17,896 bases of DNA from JBIOWF01 sp044868295 (GTDB taxonomy: Bacteria > Actinomycetota > Actinomycetes > Streptosporangiales > Streptosporangiaceae). Shown here piece after piece: positions 1 through 7,137 of this stretch. Positions within the stretch are counted from its first letter, which is position 1, and every line of letters begins with the position of its first letter. The notes beneath the pieces were generated by a model, which worked only from the letters and a program-made list of their open reading frames with translations, was not told the origin of the DNA and did no database searches. Both the position numbers and the translations under genes were made by a program. The stretch covers positions 1 through 17,896 of the forward strand of contig JBIOWF010000281.1 of the NCBI GenBank assembly GCA_044868295.1, written 5' to 3'.

Positions 1-127
1 CGTTCTCGCCCACGAGGGCATGCACCCTGTGGGCGAGAACGTCGAGGTCGACACCGCCCAGCGCTTCGAGCGTGCCGTAGCGCTTCCACACTCCGCGGGC
101 GCGTACCGTCACCTCTGGGGGCGTCAC
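1..127 (-). CDS. Sugar/nucleoside-type ABC transporter ATP-binding protein (5' end only)
   Basis: Only the first 42 codons are present; the gene continues beyond the left edge. From a GTG start the protein reads into VWKRYGTLEALGGVDLDV and then ALVGEN, which is the lead-in to a Walker A motif (GENGAGKST in the family), cut off just before the glycine-lysine loop. The K-x-Y/F-G-x-x-x-A-L-x-G-V-D-L pattern is typical of the tandem-domain ATPases of simple-sugar and BMP-type nucleoside importers (RbsA/YufO-like). It starts 10 bp after the stop of the BMP lipoprotein gene, so the two are almost certainly co-transcribed and encode parts of one importer. An upstream GTG overlapping the previous stop is in another frame and terminates at once, which supports the 127 start. 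Permeases would be expected further left. The substrate is inferred from the neighbours. Confidence 0.85.
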   Translation of the reverse strand, partial: MTPPEVTVRARGVWKRYGTLEALGGVDLDVLAHRVHALVGEN

Positions 128-137
128 AGCTGAGCGA

Positions 138-1181
138 TCACTTCGGAGTGGAGAAATCCGGGAGCTTCAACGCGCCCGACTTCAGGACGGCGGCCAGCTT
201 GGTCGCCTGCGCTGTGATGTCGTCCGGCAAGTCGGACGCGGCGGAGACCTTGTTCACGGGCGACAGCACCAGACCGCCGTTGGCGATGGTCGACATGGTG
301 CCGGTCTTGCCGAACGTCCCGGAGTGGAGCCGGTCGACCCACCCTTGGAAGGCCGGCGTGAGGTCGAGCCGGACGCTGGCGATGTTCACCTTCGCGGCCG
401 CTCCACCCGCGCTGCCGGTGATGCCGATCGTCGCGATTCCGGCGTCCGCGGCGGCCGACGCGATGCCCGTGGTGATGCCGTCTCCGCTGGTGAAGACGAG
501 CTTCACGCCTTGCGCGACGAGTCCCTTCGTGGCCTGGGACGCCTTCTGCGCGTCGTCGAAACTGCCCACGATGACCGGGTCGAGGACCTTCACCGAGGGG
601 TTCGCCGCCAGCGCGCCGGCCTTGAAGCCGATGTCGTCGGCGGTGATGAAGGGCAGTTCGAGCCCTTCGACGATGCCGATCGGGCTCAGCTTGCTCTTGC
701 CCGCGATGAAGCCGGACAGGTAGCCGAGCTGGTTGAAGTCATAGGACCAGGTCTCGATGTTCGCGGTGCCCTTGGCCAGGATGTCGCCCCCACCCGTGGC
801 GACGAACTTCGCGTTGGGATGGTTCTTGGCCACCTTGAAAATGGTGTCGGCGAAGCCGAGCCCCCACCCGATGATCAGGTCGTAGCCTTCGCTGCCGTAC
901 TGGTTCATGAGGGGTTCGGCCTGCGCGGGACCGGCGACCTGCTCGTTGACTCGCGCCGTGATCAGGCCTTCGCTCTCGAACTTCTTGACGACGTCGTACG
1001 CGTACTGGTTGAACGAGCCGTCGTTCCCGAGACCGCCCAGGATGAGAGCCACTTTGAGCTTGGAACCGCTCTCCGACGCGCTGGCGCCGGGGGAGCTGTT
1101 CGGCGTGGTGCTCGAGCATCCGGTCACAGCCAGCGCGACCGTCGCCGCGGCCACGAGGGTTTTCCCGATTATTCGCAGCAT
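138..1181 (-). CDS. BMP family (PnrA/Med-like) substrate-binding lipoprotein
   Basis: A 347-residue extracytoplasmic solute-binding protein for an ABC importer, probably of nucleosides or related purines. The N-terminus is a lipoprotein signal: MLRIIGK, a hydrophobic stretch, then the lipobox AVTGC with lipidated Cys22 and a Ser/Gly/Ala-rich linker. The mature part opens with a strand and a GNDGSFNQYAYD segment, the counterpart of the GDxSFNQ nucleoside-binding region of the BMP family, followed by the alternating periplasmic-binding fold. I chose the ATG at 1181 because it places the positive n-region and lipobox correctly. The reading frame is open to an ATG at 1247 that overlaps the stop of the upstream gene (TGATG), so a coupled longer form cannot be excluded, but its extra 22 residues are polar and proline-rich. 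It lies in tandem with the ABC ATPase gene at the left edge. BMP proteins mostly bind purine nucleosides; the deaminase nearby fits that. Confidence 0.88.
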   Translation of the reverse strand: MLRIIGKTLVAAATVALAVTGCSSTTPNSSPGASASESGSKLKVALILGGLGNDGSFNQYAYDVVKKFESEGLITARVNEQVAGPAQAEPLMNQYGSEGYDLIIGWGLGFADTIFKVAKNHPNAKFVATGGGDILAKGTANIETWSYDFNQLGYLSGFIAGKSKLSPIGIVEGLELPFITADDIGFKAGALAANPSVKVLDPVIVGSFDDAQKASQATKGLVAQGVKLVFTSGDGITTGIASAAADAGIATIGITGSAGGAAAKVNIASVRLDLTPAFQGWVDRLHSGTFGKTGTMSTIANGGLVLSPVNKVSAASDLPDDITAQATKLAAVLKSGALKLPDFSTPK

Positions 1182-1246
1182 CGGTTGTCTGCTCTCTCTC
1201 TGTTTGAGGGGTCGACCGCAATGGTTGGGTGGTTTTGGGCGGCTCA

Positions 1247-1960
1247 TCAGCCGGGCTCGTCGTCAGGCGATGACACGAACAGATCGTCGCCCGCACGCGA
1301 CGTGATGCCTATGCCGGTTTCGTCGAGGGTCGGTCCCGCGAAGCGGCCGGGGTCGATGCGGGAAAGCTGCGCCAGCGCCGCGCCGGTCGCGGTGTCCAGG
1401 CACGGATCCATCACCGGTTGGGACGTCCCGAGCGCATTGTCGTCGAGGCAGATCAGCGAGCGTCCCGCGTACACCCGTGGCCGGACGGACGGCTGTAGAG
1501 CGTTCCTGCGTTGCAGTGCGAGCACCCACGCGGTGGCCAGATAGCCGTGCGGCGGCTGGTCGAGTGTGCAGCCCGGCCGGCCGCAACCGACCTCGGTGAC
1601 GACTCCCTGCGGCGACACGGACAGGACCGTTCGCGTACGGCCCCCGGTGGCGTTCCCCTGGGCGACGACGTCGATCTCCAGCCCGAACAGGTCTCCACGT
1701 CGGCCGAACCGAACGTGCTCGATATAGGTCGGCTCCGTCTTGGTGCCGGTGACCTGGAATTCGCTGGGCCAGCGGGCGACCGTCGCGGCGATCGTCTCCG
1801 GACCGGAACGATGTGAGTCCGATGCGTCCGTGAGCCCGGCGGCCAGGATCACGACGGCCGTCACCGCGCTGAAGACCCGGCGGGGCCACCATAAAGCGGC
1901 ACGGTACGACCGGCCGACTCGCTCAGACCTGACCCTTTCGGACAGGTGAACGATGGTCAT
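1247..1960 (-). CDS. Membrane-anchored protein of unknown function
   Basis: I do not recognise the family. The 237-residue product has a basic cytoplasmic N-terminus of about 27 residues (several Arg), one hydrophobic segment at about 29-44 (VFSAVTAVVILAAGL), and an extracytoplasmic domain of roughly 190 residues. The outer domain has four cysteines in the segments CGRPGC, ICLDD and PCLD, which could form two disulfides. The ATG at 1960 is preferred over the upstream ATG (2074) because it follows a GAGGGA-like ribosome binding site and begins where third-position GC becomes high; the longer N-terminus is not coding-like. Its stop overlaps an ATG of the downstream BMP frame, and it lies head-to-tail with the transporter genes, so it may be co-transcribed with them. 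A role as an envelope accessory of the importer is only a guess. Confidence 0.7.
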   Translation of the reverse strand: MTIVHLSERVRSERVGRSYRAALWWPRRVFSAVTAVVILAAGLTDASDSHRSGPETIAATVARWPSEFQVTGTKTEPTYIEHVRFGRRGDLFGLEIDVVAQGNATGGRTRTVLSVSPQGVVTEVGCGRPGCTLDQPPHGYLATAWVLALQRRNALQPSVRPRVYAGRSLICLDDNALGTSQPVMDPCLDTATGAALAQLSRIDPGRFAGPTLDETGIGITSRAGDDLFVSSPDDEPG

Positions 1961-2033
1961 GGAGGTTCCCTCGGGTGAGGAGGCATGGCTATTAAGCTGA
2001 CGTCGCCGGATGCCCCACTTTGTATTGCTACGT

Positions 2034-2058
2034 GCCGTACGGTAAATGCGGGGCATTT
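2034..2058. promoter_or_regulatory. Palindromes upstream of the BMP operon, possible operator
   Basis: Two adjacent symmetric elements lie 75-100 bp upstream of the 1960 start. CCGTACGG (2035-2042) is a perfect 8-bp palindrome, and AAATGC-GGG-GCATTT (2044-2058) is a perfect 6-3-6 inverted repeat. The surrounding stretch is clearly richer in A+T than the genes. A regulator binding here could control the membrane protein and importer genes. No good -35/-10 pair is convincing nearby, so this is a candidate only. Confidence 0.4.
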
Positions 2059-2157
2059 GGCAGACCTGGGACATGGTACGACAAAGATCGCTACAATGTC
2101 CCTAGTCCTGCCACACCCTTAATGCTTTTGATTCCAAAATGCAGGCGTTCCTCGATC

Positions 2158-2171
2158 CGGCCGTACGGCCG
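2158..2171. promoter_or_regulatory. 14-bp perfect palindrome in the deaminase-downstream gap
   Basis: CGGCCGTACGGCCG is self-complementary over 14 bp and shares the CCGTACGG core with 2035-2042, about 126 bp away. The rest of the 1961-2259 gap contains no supported gene. It may be a second operator copy, or part of the 3' end structure of the deaminase transcript. Confidence 0.25.
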
Positions 2172-2259
2172 CCTGGCGATCAGCCTGCTCGGCGTGGCCG
2201 AGGGACCTGCGCGAACGCGGAAAGCTTGCGGAACGGCACTCCGGATGGTGGTGGGGACG

Positions 2260-2745
2260 TTATCGCGGCACGGTCCAAAAGCCCTTGTGTACGGCGACGG
2301 CCTCTTCGTACAGGTAGGGGCCGCTGACCGACACCGTCCCCTCTCCCCGGGCGAACACCTCACGGCACGGCAGAGACATCGTCGGGTTGCCCGAGTCCGC
2401 GCCGGTGAGCTCCCGCAGCCGATCCTCCCCCAGCGCGTAAACGACCCGGCCGATGCCCGCCCAGTAGATGGCGCCCGCGCACATCGCGCACGGCTCGGTG
2501 CTGGTGTAGAGGGTGTGGCCGCTCAGGTCCGCGCGAAGACGCCCGCTGAGCCGTACCAGGTTGGTCTCGGCGTGCCCGGTGACGTCGCGGTCGGTCACCA
2601 CCGTGTTCTCCGCTTCCAGCACGACGACGCCATCCGGATCGGTGAGCAGCGAACCGAACGGATGGTTGCCGTTCTCCCGCGCCCGCGCGGCGATCTCGAT
2701 CGCGGTTCGCAGGTGCGCCACCTCGGCGGGGCTGAGCGCGTTCAT
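2260..2745 (-). CDS. Nucleoside/guanine deaminase-like protein (CDA superfamily)
   Basis: A 161-residue zinc-dependent deaminase of the cytidine/deoxycytidylate deaminase superfamily. The zinc and proton-shuttle motifs are intact: HAE at 58-60 (zinc His and catalytic Glu) and PCAMC at 85-89 (two zinc cysteines), with NHPFG at 27-31 forming the substrate-side loop. The PCxMCxGAIYW form of the second motif and the overall length resemble guanine deaminase (GuaD) and related base/nucleoside deaminases more than tRNA adenosine deaminase TadA. The ATG at 2745 begins the first conserved helix. It lies upstream of, and in the same direction as, a BMP-type importer, which fits salvage of imported purines by deamination. 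A gap of about 300 bp separates it from the next gene, so it may be a separate transcript. The exact substrate cannot be read from the sequence. Confidence 0.85.
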   Translation of the reverse strand: MNALSPAEVAHLRTAIEIAARARENGNHPFGSLLTDPDGVVVLEAENTVVTDRDVTGHAETNLVRLSGRLRADLSGHTLYTSTEPCAMCAGAIYWAGIGRVVYALGEDRLRELTGADSGNPTMSLPCREVFARGEGTVSVSGPYLYEEAVAVHKGFWTVPR

Positions 2746-3141
2746 CGCGACAGGCTACAGGCATGCCGCGAATACGGCGTATAAGACATGTCATCCTCGA
2801 TGGCGAGAATCCCTCCACGGCCACAACGACGACAGCGGTTACAATGCTCGAAATCATCCCCGTCTTTGATTATTCGCCGTTCGGCGATATAAAGTCCGAC
2901 AGCCGGGAACATTCGAACTCCAGGACGAGCATAGAGCGGGCATGTAGGGCCAAATCAGGACCTTTCGCCCATCCCCCGCCGCCCAGGACACACAACTGTG
3001 AACCCCTCATATTCCCGCTCGGGCGTCAAATTTTGTTTTCGAGCGGCCCGCCTCGCAAACCGATATGCGGTGCGATCGGTTTAATGTCGCCGTAATTACA
3101 TCGACCATACTCACGAAACAACCATTGGTCAGGGTGCCTGT
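2746..3141. other. A+T-richer intergenic region with short inverted repeats
   Basis: This stretch has no frame with coding-like third positions and is markedly richer in A+T than its surroundings. It lies between the divergent deaminase (leftwards) and small membrane-protein (rightwards) genes, so it should hold both promoters. Visible structures are TCGCCG-TT-CGGCGA (2874-2887) followed directly by TATAAAG, and AAACCGAT-N10-ATCGGTTT (3057-3082). I see no tRNA or recognised riboswitch. The boundary of the accessory central region probably falls here. Confidence 0.5.
3057..3082. promoter_or_regulatory. Inverted repeat upstream of the small membrane protein, possible operator
   Basis: AAACCGAT (3057-3064) and ATCGGTTT (3075-3082) are perfect 8-bp arms separated by 10 bp, about 60 bp upstream of the ATG at 3142. 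Spacing of about one and three-quarter helical turns between arm centres fits a dimeric repressor site. No U-tract follows, so a terminator is less likely. Confidence 0.35.
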
Positions 3142-3441
3142 ATGAGCGATGCACGCGACACAGTCCATGCATGCCCAGGGCGATCCCACGACGCCGCGTC
3201 CTGGAGGCATGAGATAGCCGAGCTCGCCGCCCTGTTCATCGCGGTCGGCCTCGCCCACCTGCTCGCCACCCTGCTCGGGCACAGCGACCCCGGACCCGTG
3301 GTGCTGATCAGTCTCGGGGTGGCGCTCATCGGTAGCGCCAAAATCCACAAGCGGCTCGCCGCCCGGCGCGCCCAAAGCCCACAACGGGCTGAACGTTCAG
3401 GGCTGACCCGACCATCAGCCGGGGGCCAGCCGGCGGAGTAG
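3142..3441 (+). CDS. Small two-transmembrane protein of unknown function
   Basis: A 99-residue protein. After a polar N-terminus of about 28 residues come two hydrophobic helices, about 30-49 (LAALFIAVGLAHLLATLLGH) and 54-68 (PVVLISLGVALIG). A basic C-terminal tail follows (KIHKRLAARR...), so both ends probably face the cytoplasm. Third codon positions are strongly G/C from about residue 15 onward, supporting a real gene. An AGGG element about 10 nt upstream of the ATG is a plausible ribosome binding site. Its last 27 bp overlap the 3' end of the convergent STAND-TPR gene. I cannot assign a family. The position next to a STAND protein makes a membrane effector or accessory conceivable, but opposite orientation weakens that. 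Confidence 0.6.
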   Translation: MSDARDTVHACPGRSHDAASWRHEIAELAALFIAVGLAHLLATLLGHSDPGPVVLISLGVALIGSAKIHKRLAARRAQSPQRAERSGLTRPSAGGQPAE

Positions 3442-6400
3442 CGATTCCAACTGCCCGTGGCCCTCCAGTTCGGCGGCCACCGACACGAAGATCTCACGCG
3501 ATCTGGAGACCTCGACCGAGAACAGGTCGGGTTGGCGCCGGGCCAGTTCCTCGTACCGGGTCATCGCCTCGTGCGCCGCCAGCATCGCCGCGTCGAGCTC
3601 CATCGAGGCCGCGTCGCGCACCCGCGCGAAGCCCCGCAGGCTTCGGGCGAGGGCGACCTCGAACGCTTCCGGATCGCTGGCGGCGAGGCGGCGGCGGATC
3701 TCCAGCGCCTCATGGGTGAGGCGGAGCGCGACCTGCGCGTCGCCGGCATGTGAGGCGTGTGAGGCAAGTCCCTCCAGCGCGTGGGCGAGGTCGGGGACGA
3801 ACGCCGCGGAGTTGTCGGCGGCGAGACCGCGACGGATCTCCACCGACTTCGAGGCGGCGGCCATGGCCTCGTCATAGCGCCCGAGGGCTGCGAACGAGTG
3901 GCCCAGATTGTGCAGTGCCCGCGAGAGGGCCGACAGGTACGCGCCCGGGTTCAGCTCGACCAACCGCCCGTAGAGCTCGACCGCCTGTTCGCCGGCCTCC
4001 ATCGCGTGGGCGTCTTCGTCGAGGTCTGAATAGCCGGCGGCGAGGTTGGCCAGCGACATCGCGCGTTCGGGGAGGAAAGCGTCCGGATCTGTCTCCTGGA
4101 GTCCGCGATAGATCTCGGCTGCCTCCTGGGTCGCCCGCAGGGCGTCCTCCCAACGGTGGAGAGTCGCCAGCAACGGTGCCAGATTGGTCAGCGCCGCGGC
4201 GAGACCACGTTCGGACGCTGCGGAATCGGCGCCGCGTAGTCGGCGGTACAGCGCAACGCACTCCTCGGCCGCCGCCAGGGCCCGCTCATGGTGGCCGCCG
4301 GCGGAGAGCCGGCCGCCGAGGCTGTCCAGCGCGTCACCCAGCGCGGCGGTGAACCTGACGGGGTCGGCGGCGAGGCGCCTGCACACCGCGACGGCCTCCT
4401 CGGCCGCCGTGAGGGCGTCCTGTCGTCGGCCGACCTTGGAGAGGGCGCGTCCGAGGTTCCTCAGGGCGCGGGCGAGCTCAGGTTCGAACGCGACCGCGTT
4501 GATCTCCGCCAACCGGCGATAGAGCGCCGTGGACTCCTCGATGGCCGCCAGCGCCTCGTGCCATCGGCCGAGCGCCGAGGCGACCACCGCGAGGCTGAAA
4601 AGGGCGTTGGCGAGGTCGGGCTCGTAGATGGCAGGTTCGGTGGTGGCCAGCCGCCGGTACGCCTCGACCGCCTCGGACGCGGGATCGAGCGCCGCCGCCT
4701 CGCGCTGGACTCCGACGAGGTGCAGTCCCACGTTGTGCAGGGCGTTGGCGAGCTTGGCCGCGAACCTCACGGGGTCGGCCGCCGCGAGACGCCGGAAGAT
4801 CTCGAGCGCCTGTTCCGAACGGGCGAGCGCCTCCCGTTGCCGGTCGCAGTCGGACAGGGCCCGACCGAGGTTGTGGAGCGCGATCGCCAGTTTCTCGTCG
4901 TAGGAGTGCGGAGCAGCGGCGGCGAGCTTCCGGTAGATCTCCAGCGCTTCCTCGGCGACCGGCAGGGACTCGTCGTGCCGTCCGGCCGAGGCCAGGATCA
5001 CGCCGAGATCGGTCAGAGCATCCGCGAGAGCGCCGTCGAATCCGGCCGGGCCGGCCTCAGCGAGGGATCGACGCAGCTCGACGGAGGATGCCATCGCGGT
5101 CACCGCCTCGGCGTGGCGACCCGCGTTGGCCAGCCGGTCGCTGAGCCCGGCCAGCAGCCGTGCCCGCGCGGCAGGGTCGGTGGTACGCGCGAGCCGACGT
5201 TCGGTGAGGCGCTCGGTGATGGCGGCCGCCGCCAGGTCCAGCTCGATGTGACGTCCGCGGGGCAGCAGCGGCTCGACACCTTCGAGCAGGTCGAGGTCGA
5301 GATCGGGCAGCGCGGTCAGGCGCAGCAGGGCGTTGCCGCCTCCGGTAAGGGCGAGTTCCGGGTGCGCGCGCAGCAGCGGGTACAGGTGGGCGTGTCGCAT
5401 GTGAGGCCAGCGCCGCGCCGTTTCCACGAGCGTCGCTACCGCCGTGGCGGCCCAGCCGGGGAGGTCCTCGCCGAGCGTGCCGCCGCCCAGAAGCGTGGCG
5501 ATCGCATCGAGCGCCCACGGGTGGGAACGGTGAGCCGGCTCGTATGGATGCCCCGGGGTGCTCAGCGCGAGGAAATCCTCGGCGAGCCGGTCAGGGTAGA
5601 GGGGTTCCAGCACCGTACCGGCCAGGCGCGGCGGGTAGCAGACGCGGTGGTCATCGAGGAGCTGGTGGGCGCCCTCGGTGGTCGATGTGATGGCCGCCCG
5701 GTGCAGCACGGTGACGCCGGCCGCGGAGGGCAGCCGCCCGGTCAGGATGGCGACATAGACGACCCGGCCGAGCATCCCCACGCCCGCCTGAACCTTGCGG
5801 CTGTCGTACAGGGCCTGCCAGTGCGCCCGTTCCCGGTCAAGAAGGTACGCCGACACGGCGACCTGTCCCACGGGCGCGCCGGTGCCGTCGGCCGCCGCCT
5901 CGACCGCGGCGAGCGCCGCCATGTGCAACGACAGCGCCGTACCCCACTCCTCGGCGCCGAGGTCCGGTGGCTCGACGGCGTCGACCTCGGACAGGTGCCG
6001 GACGGCCGCGAACGCGTCGACCGCGGTGTGGAAGAGGTGCCGTCGCTCATCGGGAGTGTCGGCGAGGGGCCCGAGTGCGACAGCGTCCACTGTGGAACCT
6101 GCCCTGCCGAGCTCGTGGCGCAGCGCCTGCCACCAGTCTCCCGACGCGCGGGACAGGAGCAGGACGCGGGCCGGGACGCCCAGATTGAGCTGCCGGTCCC
6201 GCAGCAGTGCGAGAAGGTGGCTGGTCGGCCACCGCTCGGCGTAATCGACGACGATGAGCAGGCCGGGCGGATCGTCGGTCCCGGCGGGGGGCGTGGTCGC
6301 CACCTGCGCCGGAGCGCCGGCGGTGCTGCTGGGCCGGGCCCTGACCACCCGCCACCGCGCCAGTGCCGAGTCGCGCGCGAACTCGGCGGCCAATCGGGTC

Positions 6401-6711
6401 TTGCCCTGCCCGCCCGGGCCGTGCAGCAGCAGTGTTTTACGGGCGGGGGTCGGGTCGTCGCGCCATTCGGACAGCCGCGCGAGCTCGTGTCCACGGCCGG
6501 TGAACACGATCACCTGATGGTCGGCGGCGAGCAGTCGGCTCGGCCCGGCGTGCGATGTCGCGTCCAGCGGGAGCGGATCGTCAGGGAACGGCTCCACCAC
6601 ATAGTGGGCGGTGTTCACGGTGATGTGTACCGAGCCGTGGATGATCCCCGTGTTGGCGACACTGCAGGGAGCGCGCGCGTCGGCGGGACCGGTGTGCGCG
6701 GCGGTGCTCAA
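3415..6711 (-). CDS. STAND-type NTPase with C-terminal tetratricopeptide repeats
   Basis: A 1098-residue signal-transduction NTPase. Residues 18-33 carry a short glycine-rich motif, VANTGIIHGSVHITVN. A STAND/NTPase module follows: GRGHELARL at 72-80, Walker A GPGGQGKT at 98-105, Walker B LLIVVDYAE at 151-159, and an ARVLLLSRAS sensor-like strand near 181-190. An all-helical middle region leads to about 12 TPR-like units from about residue 530 to the end, with a period near 48 residues (ALHNLGRAL, ALRNLGRAL, ALTNLAPLL, ALHNLGHSF and similar; the last is degenerate). STAND proteins keep a nucleotide-gated switch closed until the repeat domain senses a ligand, then oligomerise and activate a partner. 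No effector domain is visible, so the effector should be a neighbour. I chose the TTG at 6711, which overlaps the preceding stop in a TTGA; the frame stays open to 6978, but that extension is an arginine-rich shadow of the membrane-protein gene. Confidence 0.88.
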   Translation of the reverse strand: MSTAAHTGPADARAPCSVANTGIIHGSVHITVNTAHYVVEPFPDDPLPLDATSHAGPSRLLAADHQVIVFTGRGHELARLSEWRDDPTPARKTLLLHGPGGQGKTRLAAEFARDSALARWRVVRARPSSTAGAPAQVATTPPAGTDDPPGLLIVVDYAERWPTSHLLALLRDRQLNLGVPARVLLLSRASGDWWQALRHELGRAGSTVDAVALGPLADTPDERRHLFHTAVDAFAAVRHLSEVDAVEPPDLGAEEWGTALSLHMAALAAVEAAADGTGAPVGQVAVSAYLLDRERAHWQALYDSRKVQAGVGMLGRVVYVAILTGRLPSAAGVTVLHRAAITSTTEGAHQLLDDHRVCYPPRLAGTVLEPLYPDRLAEDFLALSTPGHPYEPAHRSHPWALDAIATLLGGGTLGEDLPGWAATAVATLVETARRWPHMRHAHLYPLLRAHPELALTGGGNALLRLTALPDLDLDLLEGVEPLLPRGRHIELDLAAAAITERLTERRLARTTDPAARARLLAGLSDRLANAGRHAEAVTAMASSVELRRSLAEAGPAGFDGALADALTDLGVILASAGRHDESLPVAEEALEIYRKLAAAAPHSYDEKLAIALHNLGRALSDCDRQREALARSEQALEIFRRLAAADPVRFAAKLANALHNVGLHLVGVQREAAALDPASEAVEAYRRLATTEPAIYEPDLANALFSLAVVASALGRWHEALAAIEESTALYRRLAEINAVAFEPELARALRNLGRALSKVGRRQDALTAAEEAVAVCRRLAADPVRFTAALGDALDSLGGRLSAGGHHERALAAAEECVALYRRLRGADSAASERGLAAALTNLAPLLATLHRWEDALRATQEAAEIYRGLQETDPDAFLPERAMSLANLAAGYSDLDEDAHAMEAGEQAVELYGRLVELNPGAYLSALSRALHNLGHSFAALGRYDEAMAAASKSVEIRRGLAADNSAAFVPDLAHALEGLASHASHAGDAQVALRLTHEALEIRRRLAASDPEAFEVALARSLRGFARVRDAASMELDAAMLAAHEAMTRYEELARRQPDLFSVEVSRSREIFVSVAAELEGHGQLESLLRRLAPG

Positions 6712-7070
6712 TGTGCGCCGCCGTTGACGTCGCCCATGATGACGCCGGTATTGGCGATCCCGCCGTCGGCGGTGGCGGCACCGGTCTGGACGGCCCGGAT
6801 CCCGGCTGCCCGAACCTGTCCGCGCTCTCCGCGCTCTCCGTCCTGTCCGTCCTGTCCGTCCTGTCCGTCCTCGGCGGGCGGCACGTCGTGCCGGCCCCGC
6901 CGGTGGCGTGTCTCGATCACGGCCGATGCCGTGACGAGCAACCCGGTCAGCGTCCAGGTGACCCAGGGCCACCACCATGACGGGACCGTCACCGTGTCAG
7001 TGGCCAGGTTGACCGACAGTGCCAGCGCAGTCGGGATGAGCACCACAGTGATCGGTGAAGGACCTCGCAT
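6708..7070 (-). CDS. Two-TM protein with collagen-like segment and C-terminal NTG motif
   Basis: A 120-residue protein of no named family that I recognise. It has two hydrophobic segments (about 7-24 and 34-52, the second Trp-rich at its entry), then a basic stretch ETRHRRGRH, consistent with both ends inside the cytoplasm. Residues about 68-84 form a collagen-like run of Gly-x-x triplets (GQD three times, GER twice). The C-terminus is ANTGVIMGDVNGGAH (106-120), closely matching the N-terminal motif of the STAND protein encoded next. The ATG at 7070 follows a strong GGAGG ribosome binding site. Its stop overlaps the STAND start (TTGA), so the two are translationally coupled. I infer a membrane adaptor that recruits the STAND protein through the shared motif, with the Gly-x-x run as a flexible or trimerising spacer. 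Confidence 0.8.
   Translation of the reverse strand: MRGPSPITVVLIPTALALSVNLATDTVTVPSWWWPWVTWTLTGLLVTASAVIETRHRRGRHDVPPAEDGQDGQDGQDGERGERGQVRAAGIRAVQTGAATADGGIANTGVIMGDVNGGAH
6821..6867. repeat. 9-bp-period repeats encoding the Gly-x-x run
   Basis: On the plus strand TCCTGTCCG is repeated three times exactly (6841-6867), preceded by two copies of CGCGCTCTC (6821-6838). The period of 9 is a multiple of 3, so gain or loss of units changes the number of Gly-x-x triplets in the membrane protein without breaking its frame. Confidence 0.75.
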
Positions 7071-7137
7071 CTGACCTCCGGGACGCGACCGCCAGGTGTC
7101 GGAACCGCCATGTGTCGGATAAATGGAAGGCTATCAA

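Noticed and set aside
2091..2096. TACAAT as a plus-strand -10 element
   Set aside because: No plus-strand gene follows before 3142, and the -35 match (GGGACA) is poor.
2874..2887. TCGCCG-TT-CGGCGA hairpin as a terminator
   Set aside because: The loop is only two bases, no gene ends just upstream on either strand, and no U-tract follows. It is noted only as a structure within the intergenic region.
6712..6978. N-terminal extension of the STAND protein to an ATG at 6978
   Set aside because: The extra 89 residues are arginine-rich low-complexity sequence, and the same DNA encodes the two-TM protein in another frame with a strong ribosome binding site.
4288..7074. A 928-codon open frame on the plus strand across the STAND gene
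   Set aside because: It is a mirror of the biased codons of the minus-strand STAND gene. Its product is Arg/Gly/Asp-rich with no domain, and the minus strand carries clear Walker and TPR motifs.
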